From: Tubulanus polymorphus
Lineage: Eukaryota; Nemertea; Palaeonemertea; Tubulaniformes; Tubulanidae
NCBI RefSeq assembly: GCF_964204645.1
Contig: NC_134032.1
Coordinates: forward strand, 8,984,275 to 9,048,274
Direction of reading: 5' to 3'
DNA: 64,000 nt
Part shown: piece after piece, positions 44,701-56,700 of the stretch
Position numbering within the stretch: position 1 is the stretch's first letter
Layout: the number at the start of each line of letters is the position of its first letter
The notes under the pieces: generated by a model
Told to the model about the DNA's origin: nothing
The model's database searches: none
What the model saw: the letters and a program-made list of their open reading frames with translations, nothing else
Translations under genes and position numbers: made by a program

Positions 44701-47700
44701 GGTTGATCTGTAAATATTATGCATCAATTTGTTCAGTAAGGAATTTGCATTCAGAAATAAAACATGAACTGGCATAAATTTGTTTGTGTTTTCATCTATC
44801 AGCGAAAGTTTACCCAGCATACGCTCGCGTAATGCTGAAAAACGGCTTTTATGGCCCGTCACGTGGCGCCACCTACTGTATTTTGATATGCTAATGAGCA
44901 GGTGATGACGTCACTGTAACGTTTCCGAGCGTCAGCGGAGCGGGTTTTTCAGCATTACGCGAGCGTATGCTGAGTAAACTATCGCTGATAAATGAAAACA
45001 AAAACAACTTTAGTGAAAATTGTTGTTTATTTCTGAATGCAAATTCCTCACTGAACAAATTGATGGGTAATAAAGGTAGATAAACCGATTATTAACGAAA
45101 TTAAGGACCAAAACGTCGCACGGAGAGTAGGTGTGACAGACAGTAGTGTAACTTGAAAGGTGCGTTCCTTGTTCGGAAAATGAAAACCCAACCTTAACCC
45201 TAGCTCATAGATGAACCTTAACCTAAGTAAGACTCTAACCAGGGATCTACGGCATGTAGGCCGTGCACGCTGATCACTAGACCGCTGAGATATAGACTGA
45301 CGGAATTTCATCGGGAATTAATAGAATATAAAAACGATTCGAAATAACCTCAAATGGTTTTAATCTTTACATACATGGCATCCTATTCCTATAGCATCCG
45401 GCAATATTGACGCAATCTTCAACTGTAGTAGAATTCCCCACACAATCGTTACCGCCTGCACTCTGAGGAGGGTTGTCGCACATTCTCGACCGCTCACGTG
45501 TTCCTCGGCCGCACCTTTTAGAACACTGCGACCATCCACCCCATGAACTCCAATAGCCGTCGACTTCAATAAGACAGGCGTAAAAAGGTTAGCAACAAAA
45601 CGAACATTGATGACGCAATCGAATTGGACACTGTAATCCGTGTAAAGTGCATCCTCGCTCGCCAGGGTTTGATTGCCGCCAGCTGGAGCTTACGCCAACA
45701 CAAACTGAGCGTGAACCTGTTTGCCCAAGAAATCGTGATGACCTATAGAAGGGTTTGCGGCCAGGGTTTGAGTTGGCGTGAGCTTCAGCGGGCGGCAAGC
45801 AAACCTGGCAAGCGAGGATGTGTAAAGTGTAATTGGATTTAGACTTCCCACAATAGAATCTTATGTGATACGATTTATCAAAATGAAACCACAACGTTTC
45901 GGTTGTTGACTAACAGCCATCATCAGGTGGTTTTAATAGATTTAATCATACGAGATTATATTGTGGGACTTAATTCATCGACGACTTTCAATGTTAGAAA
46001 GACTGCATCGGAAAAAAATCGAATGGAAATAAACAAGACTGTTTTGATGTATGAACCACAATTGCTTTAAGAATTATTCAATACCATCGTATTTCGTTTC
46101 GCATGCTGGATCCAATGCTTCAAATAGATGAGATGTTAGTTTATTACTTACCTGGGCAATCTCTAAGGGCACATTCGACTACATCCGATGAAGGCCCATT
46201 GCATTGTTTGCCCCTATGACGCGGTATCGGGTTGTTACACATTCGGCTTCGAGTCTTCGAGCCTTCGCCGCAGCTGGCTGAACACGGAGAATAATCCGAC
46301 CACTCGCCCCATCCTCCGCGAACTGAAGAATCAAGGCAAGAATCATAACGAGCTCAACAACTCGAGATATACCGAAATACCGGGTGTGAGGTGACTTCCG
46401 ACATTCATACCACCGGTGTGCTATTTGCATACTCCATCATGAGCCTCGTGACGAAAAGGGGAGTTGTTTTTTGGTTCGAAGATTAATTCAGATATTTTTT
46501 CGATCATTTAGGTTAAATGGGGCTAAATCATTACATGTATAAGTTTGACTAATTCAGTATAATAAGGCTAAAAATGATACCGTGTTTCTCCTTTCTGCTT
46601 AGGTTAAAAGTTGAATCGGACGGCCGCCTATCTACCCTGTAGATTACTTTTTTTAAATAATGATCGATTTTACCACAACAGTCCCAGCAGCTATAGAAAT
46701 GAACTGATTACAAATTTCATTGCATTGTATAAAGCGACCCGGCCGATTAGGGGAGATATCAATTCTATTATTATAAAATACAGATCAGTTTAACCAGTGA
46801 ATATGAAAAGATCGAAGCTCGAAAAATCCAGTATGTACAAAAGGAAAAGGTCTTCGGGGTACACGCAGTGCTACTGTGGCAATCGAGGATTCCACGCATG
46901 GCAGACGAGGATCTACCAGGTGTCACAAGTAGATAGTGGGTCGACCGCGTTTGGTTCCTTCTATTTTTGAATCAGAACTAAATGAACCTTTCTCTTAAAA
47001 GAATAAATCATTATCACTAAACCGATATGCGAGTAAAATGAAAGTGATTGTATTTGATGGGTGCTGTGATATATGGATTCGGGAGTCTAAAGATCAAGTT
47101 CAAAGTTAAAAATGAACTTATTTTGGCAACGGAAGACCTACTTCCCGTCACGCCATCTAGTGGAATGGCTGGTGTTGCGGGTTCCCCATTGAATTGAACA
47201 GAGCCACCTACAACCAGTATCGTAGCGTAATTACTAGAAACTAAATGCCTACATATATTAGAAATTAAGGACCACGATGGTTTATTTCAATAAACTTTAA
47301 CTTAAACTTATAAACGCGTTCGTATGGTCCAGTAGGAATGATTACGCCTACCTGCACAACCTAGAATCTCGGTACGTAGGCAGCCTAGACCGCGACTTAT
47401 TCCCAAGACATGCAGACGTATGTATCGTGCCTCCAACAATCGCGAAAAGTACGATGTTACAAGTTTTGACCTGTCGCTGTTCCCTGGAAATATCTGCAAT
47501 GCGAAGAAAAGTGCGCTTCAAGTGCTGTTTTTGTTACGTCATCTAGTTGAAAGATGTCAACTATAAGGTTCAACTTATGATTAGGCATTCATGGGGCGAC
47601 CCTCTCATTTCCAATGACTTCGACGATCTGTGATTTGATTATGTAATTAGCTTCATAAAAACCAGTCCCAGCTATCTTTTAGTAAGAAAGTGGAAGTGAC

Positions 47701-50700
47701 CACACCTCCCTGGTCAGACAGAAGGGCTCTGGTCAGGGGAAAAGATTTGAAAAAAATGACAGTTTTTCAGACATAAATGTTTTTGTTTAATGCAGATTGA
47801 ATTCGAGCAATTATGGAAACTTACATCATTTCCTTCTGCGAGGTAGACCTGAGACCACCTGACACGATCAGTACTGATGGTAATTTTCAATTTCGATACA
47901 AATTTGTAGCCGTTATCAGTGGAGAAGCCTTGGATTTGGAGACCTGTTAACAATATTCAACATCATACTACACTAGAGCTGGTGATAGAAAAACTGATCT
48001 TGATATCTTTCACATTCCTCGTCTACACCCTAGATGCTATGGACTTCCCTTTTAAGGCAGTGTTGTTATTTTCTATCTTCAGAAAGATCGGGTTGTTCGT
48101 GTAGCTGGTTGATCGAAACTAGAAAGAAATTCCTAAGAACGCAAGCTTGCTAGCCCATGAAGAAAAAATTATGTACGGGAATGTCAAAGATTTGAGTCAA
48201 TCTCGGAGCCCACCAAAACTGGCTCAGGATCACTGCTTACAAGATGTATCTCGGAGTCACAGAAATAACAGAACAACCAACGTCGGATTAGGAAAAGAAA
48301 TATGAATACATGCACTATCGTTTTATATTATGCCTTTTTTGAATTGATGCTTTTTATAATCTATCGAATCGAATGCGTCACAAGCATCATTATCTTTCAT
48401 ACTTGAAAGGCTGAATCCAAGAACAGATCTATCCTACCGTTGAGCTCAAACGTAGTAGCAAGTTGGAAACAATAAGAAATTAACGATACCGGCTAATTTT
48501 CCAGTAGTACACATTCAAAACAACTAGTCTTCCTTTCATTTCGCTTGGTTTTCCATAGTTGCTGTTTGATAGAGTAAAAGTAGCCGATATCGTTAATTGC
48601 TCATTGTCCTCAAGTTGCTACTATGTAAAAGTTGTTGTTTGCGCTCAAAGGTGGGATAGACATGTTCTTTCTTGGACTCAGCCTTTCACTTCAAGATCAC
48701 CTACCGAAAACCTTCTCCACGTCGGAAAACTCTATTTCTAAAAACGATGGAACTTGTCCCGAGTTCACGCACCAAGCACCGGCGTAATTATCAAGTCGAG
48801 CATAATGTGGTTCCCAATCGGAATCGAAGTTATCAGCGGTGATTAGGATATCCTCGATTCTGCCGTCTTTAACTCCGAGGGGTCGAGAACATTCTGAATA
48901 CGGTAAATAAAGGGAAACAAAATATTGCAATGAAAAAAAAGAAATATTACGAGTTTCCTGGAAGATAGTTGAATATTTTGTCATCTGATATTGAACATGA
49001 TCATTTATTGCATGGAATCTTAAAACATTCTCATAACCTAAAACTGCAATTTTATGCCGGCAGATTCGAGATTGAAAACTATACTACTTCGTCTCGAATA
49101 TTAATTATTAAGATGAAGGGGCGAATCCAAGGGTGGGGGGGGTTGGTGGTCTCCGCTCTGTGTTAGAAAATGTTCTGATAGTGATACCATTCATATCAAC
49201 GATGAAACAACCACAATTCTGATCTTTATCGATCGCTATTTTGGTGTCTGCCAGAAATAACTGTAGGTAATGCACACATTTTAATGAATGCATTTTTCAT
49301 TGAAATGTCATAAGACTATAGGTCTACCTGGGAAAACACTGAGCTTGACCCCTCGGCTCAAATTTCTGGATCCACCCTTGCACTACATCGGAACCACGTA
49401 ATGCCATTTTCTAACAATGAACACACGTACAATCATAGTACTCGTACTTGGCAGAAATAAAAGAATTGAAGGCCTACATGTAGTAGGCCCTATTTGCATG
49501 TGGCAGCAAAAAAAACTGTGATATTTGCGTGATGTAGCAGCAAACAATCAATATGAACTTGGCTGACTGTAAGAACGCGGTAAGCTTACACTTACGTATG
49601 TTGGGAACTTTACAGGCAAAGGATAAACGATTGAAACACGAAGTCGCGCGGTAACCATGATTAATATGAAGTTCGATACAGTAGTCGCTGGTGGGAGACA
49701 ATTCTGTAGCTCGGTGGCCGTCCAAATCATACCATGTCCTGGTACTCCTGTCATATCGATAGCCTCCGATCTCCTCTGCATCTTTAATGCTGGAAATATT
49801 CAATAGCATAACACTGAATCTATCATCGTCGTCTGGTACTCAGACTATGGTGAATGTGCATTCAGACCGTGTACATAAGTAGCTCCAGAAAATTATTTTC
49901 CAAAGTAATGAAGGGATGGTGCCCTGAAAAAATTCACTGTTAGGTGTTAGGGATACACGATGGGTGAAATAAGTGGAAGGCAATGATTAGTCGCCCATAA
50001 CTGTCATACTTTTATTATTTACGACGTTCATCATCGGTAAATAGTACAACGTGTTGCCGGCGATCCGTCTATTAAAAAAACGACTTGGGAACCATAACAC
50101 CAGCTCTGCCACCAGATGGCGTGACGAGCACTCAGTCGACATTGGTTATCATCTCGTAATAAGTTCATTTTCAATGAGCTTTGAACTGGATTTTCAGTCT
50201 CCCGGATGTAAATATCACCACAAGACCCACCAAATATACAATAACTCCATTTTTCTACTCAGCTATCGGTATAGTTTTCATTGAAAAACCTGTTTAAATT
50301 CCTGTTTAAGAAAAACTCATTCAGTTTCAACTGAAATGTAGAAGAAATCAAACGCGGAAGACCCGAGTAACTAATAGCGAACCAGGTGGATCTGATACGC
50401 ATGATTGCTCAGATTTAGGTGATCTTATGTCCTCGCCTGCCATAGGTGGGATCTTCGATTGCCACAGGAGGTCGTAGGTTCCTCACTGAAGAAGCACTGA
50501 TGAAATTTTTCACTTACACTTTATCCATGTACAGCAAATCCATCTCGTAGTTCGATTGCGGATAGAAAATGTGCGAATACGAGGAATATTCTTGACATAT
50601 ATTCTCGGCATCCATGAAGTCTTTCTTAGCCAAGTGGCGCCCATAGCACATTCCATTGCGAGTGAACCAAATATAACGTTTGAAATAACTTCTTCCGATG

Positions 50701-53700
50701 TACGACAAGGCACTGGTAAATTTTGGGCATTCTGCGTTGAAAAAGTAAGATATCATAATAAGTTTTCACGTTCAAAAGATTAATGAAAATACTTGACCAT
50801 GACCCTATGCACCACAGGTGATGACACTGCTTTAAAACAAACTATTGTAATTCGACGATCCTACTATAAATAAAGAAAATGTTTGTTTCTTAAATATTGT
50901 TTCTAAATACTATGGCGGCTGATAAGAGTCTAATGCATTTGTTTTTATATGACTCGATTGTAGAAAACCGCAAAACGGAATTTATCGAGAAAAAATGTCC
51001 ATAGGGTAAAAACAAATCTTTTCGTTTTTGCTCTATAATACTATAGTTTTTTTTGCGCGGTGAAGTTCATTTTGCTAGGGTGTGAAAACGAAGTAAACGT
51101 TCGTTTTTGTTCTATAATTTCGTTTTGCGTTTTTCTATCATCGAGGTCATGTGGCCCTTATCAGCCTACCATAGAATACGGTTCTAACTAGTCCACACCA
51201 AGTAATTCGTGGTCTCAGCGGGTTTTATATACATTGGCATTTTCCCTGCCCTCTCGCAACACTGTAGCGGGTTAATGCACCTGTGTAGCGGCCGGTGCAA
51301 TGGGTTTTGAGCGCGATACATACCGACTGGATCGACACATGCGTACACCACATGCGACTTCTCGTACACGCAAGGGCTTAGGTTAGTCGGTCCAAAAGTT
51401 GATACGCATTCTTTCTTCGATTCACAATCAGTTAATACACTTATCCACTTATCGGTTAGCCTTGGAAAGAAATGGCCAACTTCAGTAGCCTGTGATTGAA
51501 AAAGAAATGAGACGTGTACGCGCCGTGGCGGGGTGCCTCTTGTCTAGCAATTGCAACGACAAGCTGATTTGAATAGATACCATCTTTTTCATTCTACAAT
51601 AATCAGGACTCGAGTTGGTGGGTTCGGCCAGCCACTGTATCATCTCGATACGTAAGTCGTCCGGACAGGAGAGGGTTAACTCAAAATTCGGTGAGGTTAG
51701 CACTTCGTACTTATCTGAAAGGAATTGAAACAATTTGCCAATTAAACGTAAATCAACAATTTTACGATAAAGAGAAGACAGTGAAGTTTTCGCGTACTCA
51801 TCAAGTATCGGACATCAGGTGCAGGCCTACCTCAGTCAGTTTTAGAGATAAAGGGCATTTAGAAGTCCGGAATGGAGAGAGGCAGTTGAACTGAAACATT
51901 GTCTTTTCTAATCCATTTTACACCGTATTGAAGGATTGCAAAAAGTCTTCATCGAATGAGGTTGAATAAAGAGACGTGACCACTAAAGTTAAACAATGTG
52001 TTTCCATGCGTATATGCATGATATAAAAAAAAACTTCAATTAGCAGGCCTGGAACATACGTACCGGTATTGTTAAACTAAGAAATGGTGACTCTTATCTG
52101 TGATGCAATCCTTCAAGACAGTGTAAAATGGATTAAAATCAATGTTTTAGTTCAACTGCCAGTCCATTCTGGCTATCAATGACTAGCACCAGGTATATAT
52201 GTACCGCCAAAACAGACCGAGCTAGGCCACCCGATGTCCTTTCGGGCAAGTTGAAATCGACATTGGTCCGCTTGACCAGCGTTTAGATATATATACAGCT
52301 TGACGTAAATGTGTAACAACGAGCCGAGGCCTGTTTTTATACACACAGAGAAAGTATGTTCCCAAACATCGAATCACGTATCCTGCTTAGGGTCAAATCT
52401 CATACCGACAATACAATTTCTATTATTCATGTTTGATTTTATGCGTAATTCGTGGCAAAACAATCCCTAGCTCTGACTGTGGGTTAACTATTGGTGACTG
52501 GTAAACGGTACTAACATTGCAGACGTTTTTCACAAATGTATTTGTATCGGTCATAACAGTCGGCACTTTCGTCTTCACTTGTTAGGCATTTTCCAGCCGA
52601 TCCAGAATGCTTATTGTCAAATATAATCAGTACACCATCATCCCTGGCTAAAAATTAGAATAAAAAGGAAATGTTTGAATTAGGTGTGGAGAGGGAGAGG
52701 GAGAGGGAGAGGGAGAGGGAGAGGGAGAGGGAGAGGGAGAGGGAGAGGGAGAGGGAGAGGGAGAGGGAGAGGGAGAGGGAGAGGGAGAGGGAGAGGGAGA
52801 GGGAGAGGGAGAGGGAGAGGGAGAGGGAGAGGGAGAGGGAGAGGGAGAGGGAGAGGGAGAGGGAGAGGGAGAGGGAGAGGGAGAGGGAGAGGGAGAGGGA
52901 GGGAGAGGGAGGGAGAGGGAGAGGGAGAGGGAGAGGGAGAGGGAGAGGGAGAGGGAGAGGGAGAGGGAGAGGGAGAGGGAGAGGGAGAGGGAGAGGGAGA
53001 GGGAGAGGGAGAGGGAGAGGGAGAGGGAGAGGGAGAGGGAGAGGGAGAGGGAGAGGGAGAGGGAGAGGGAGAGGGAGAGGGAGAGGAAGCAATCTAGAAT
53101 TTCAATGAATCTATACGTACTGAATCGTCTATCGTAGTGAACGCCAAACCAATATTTTTCACCAGAATTCAACTGTGATTTCATGAATTTCAATGAATCT
53201 ATACGTACTGAATCGTCTATCGTAGTGAACGCCAAACCAATATTTTTCACCAGAATTCAACTGTGATTTCATGAATTTCAATTCATCCGGATTCTGTTCC
53301 ACAAACAACATTGCATTCTTTCGCCAGCACTCTTTTTGGGCCGTATGCCAAGCGGCTTGTTCGTCGAAGATTTTGTAACAAATATCGTCACGATACTGTA
53401 GCCACCCATCGGGACATTCAGATATTAGATTTCCTGAAACGAAACAAGTCGTACCGACGAGGCGAATTTTTTTTACGCACTAGGTCCGCCATTTTGTTTC
53501 AACATGTGGCAGGCTATCACGTGTTCTCAGCATGTAAACTATGACGGTTTCAGTGTTTGCTTTATCTATTAATTAATTTATTTATTGTTTTACTTTTGTG
53601 TGAGTGATATTGGTTTTATTCTCAATGCATTTTCTAGTATGTATTCTCCAGTGGTGCTGTGGTGTATAAGTTGTGTCATGGTTTTGGGGTTTTCAGTATG

Positions 53701-56700
53701 TGTTTATTAGGCATGGGTGGGTTTGGTTATATAAGTATTGGGTGGGCTTTGATATGGTGTGATATGTGAGTTTTTGTACGTAGCAGTAGGCTGTGCAGGA
53801 ATATAGTGTTGATAGAAGGCTTGTGAGCCGTAAGTAGTATATTTAATTAATTTATTATAGAGTTATTTATTTTCATTCGTTATATCGATATGTCGTGTTA
53901 TTTATTTAGTTCTAGTGTGAAGTTGTAGTGGAATGACTAAACGTGTGTTTTATGTGGAAAAGGTTCTATGCAATTCGTCTTCGATCGTCGTCAATCGTTG
54001 ATCAGTGCTCTGGCACCGAAATCGTCACATAACCGAATTAACTTATACAGGCCTCAGTTAAAGTCGGTACCGACAACCATATGGCCAAAACAATGATATC
54101 AGCGGTAGACTGCCAGGGGAAAAAATGCCCAGGATTGGGATCGTCACGCAATTTGTCAAAGAAAGTATTTAAGAAGATATAATACGAAATGAGAGAGCAC
54201 GACCAATTAGTTTGACAGGGATTAACCTATTGCCACGTGAAGTGAGTAATGATTTTACTGAAATCTTACAAAATACAAAATGAGACTCTTTATATTTTGA
54301 TAATAGAGCAGTTAAAAATAGCAATACTTTATTGCAGTATATAATATAGGCCAACAGCCCAGTTCAGTAGCTTAAAGTTTAATACATAACGATTTGTCAC
54401 GAAAGTGCGGGACTTAAAACATGCAACCGCTACGGGATTCGATCACGCAGTGCTAATAGCGCAACGCTTCACCAGATGAGCTTGCCAAAGCCGAACTGCC
54501 TTGTCCATCTATTTCACAGACCCGACATAAGGCTCGTAAGAATTTTGGCTCCCGTTTGAGCCCCGAAACGATCCAGATTTTTGAAGTTTCAATCGATTTC
54601 CGTTCGCAATTCAGCGATCAAGCTCTGTCTGAAAAACTCATAGACCCCCTATATAATCGCCCACTGACGTCCAGATCGAGAGCTCCCAGGCTGCAAGACG
54701 ACACATCCCATCGAGCTAATCGAAGCTGTACCGGAGCGCTGGGATCGCCAAGACACCGTGATCATCAGCGTTGGAATCAACGACCGCAGAAGAAACTTCA
54801 AAGCTACCACCATGAAGACCACACAGCGCCTCATCAACGCCGCAATCCGAAAGTACCAGCACTCGTTCGTTCCTTTTGTTCAACTCAATACAGCCCGCGA
54901 ACACCAGTTGTTCGCCCGGAATTTCAACGAACTCCTCGAGAACCACGAAGACGTCACCGCGATACGGCCAATTGATGATCGATACTTCAAAGTTGTAGAC
55001 GAGGCGAGGTCCACTGGGGTCATGGTACAGCTAACACCCTGCTGGACCACTGACTCAGTGGTTAAAACTAAGTATTATTGAGACCAACGGGTCCACTATT
55101 GGTGAGTTAAATCAAATTGAATTAACCAATGATGTTCGTTATCGAGATTGTAAGCTATTAGCAATAAGAGATGGTGCATATAGTATGTTCGATACTAGTA
55201 AGGCCGTTGATGGATTCAATCCTATTCCGGGCTTGAAGGTATAACCAACGTTTCTCTAATTTCTTCCATTTTCAGGTCCGACAAAGACGACGAACTGGCA
55301 CCTAACCAAGCGCGACGCGACCCGGTCACCGCTCTTAGGAGCTCGGTGGTCAACCTCGCACGTTCACTCCGCCCTAGTCCGGCGCAACATCAGCTACTCC
55401 GAAAGGGCCTCACTTATTGCCCGACTCCGAGAATCGGTTCTGATGCCGCTGCGACCGAGCGCACCAAGGGAGTGTGCCGATTCAACTGGCTAATGAAACT
55501 CGACAATCACTTCCATGAGAAACCGGATCGCGAGGATCCACGTTTCCGTCTGCCCAGCAGTTGGGCTCCGGATACCAGAGAACCAGAAATCGCCGCGTTC
55601 TGCTCAAAAAACCATAGATACGCGTCGCGAAAATGATAACCTCACTGAACAGGAACGCTAAGCCTTCCAGCAGCTGCGTGACTACACTAATACTGTCATC
55701 AACGCCGCCGATAAGGGTTCCGCTCGGTTATCATGGACCGCTACGACTACATCCATGAAGCCTTACGCCGATCTCGAGTATTATCAGCCGCTGCCGCAAC
55801 CGATCTTCGAACAGTCTGGGGAAGAAGTCTGCGACATCATCGAAAATATGGCTCGACGAAAAATAATTCCGCTAAAAACCGCCAAATGTCTCTTACCGCC
55901 GGATAATCCAAAACAGAGGCAGTTCTATCTGCTTCACAAAATCCACAAAGAATGCGAAAAGTGGACGGTGCCCGACCGCGTACCACCGGGGAGACCGATC
56001 GTCTCCGAATGTGGTTCCAAAACCTACGAAATTTCGGAATGGATCGATTACTACTTGCAGCCGATCGCCCGTAGTCACCCGTCGTACGTCAAAGACACCA
56101 ATCATTTTTTTAGATATTTTGGCCGGTAAACAATTTAGCGCCAATGCGTTACTCGTCACCATGGACATCGATTCGCTATATACCAACAACCCCCACGAAG
56201 AGGGTATTGCCAGCATCCGACAAGCTCTCCGAGATAACCCCAACCCGGGAAATGGCGGCTAGCACCGCCAGGATCGCAAGTAGATAGTTGGTCGATTTCT
56301 TCTAACATTTCGGTTAAAATTGAATGAAGTTTTCTCTTAAAAAGAATAAATTATTCGTGAAAACCATACCGATATCCGTGTAGAGAATGAAAATATTATA
56401 TTGTATATTTGGTGGGCGCTGTAATAATATATGAATTCGGGAGTCCAAAAATCCAGGAAGAAAGACACTCTAAATATTTGGATGGATATATGAAAGCTGT
56501 GGGTACTGGAGTGTTTAATGGGTAGTGTAGTGTGATCCGTGTGCATTTGTGGCCAGCACACAGATCACATTGTTCAATGGGGTTTGGTCCAGGACTCGCG
56601 AGATTTTCAACAACACGGATGTAACGTGTAATAAATGATGACTTGAATTGCATGACTACCTACCACCCCTCATTATTGTTGGAAAACTAAACGTTCGGCA

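Noticed and set aside
52648-53250. Several long low-complexity open frames (Ser-Leu, Arg-Glu, Arg-Gly, Pro-Ser repeats)
   Set aside because: Products of the (GGGAGA)n array read in multiple frames on both strands; only the CTLD1 exon beyond 53209 is supported.
54425-54500. Possible functional tRNA
   Set aside because: Box A and box B are present but acceptor arms are not complementary; treated as a SINE fragment.
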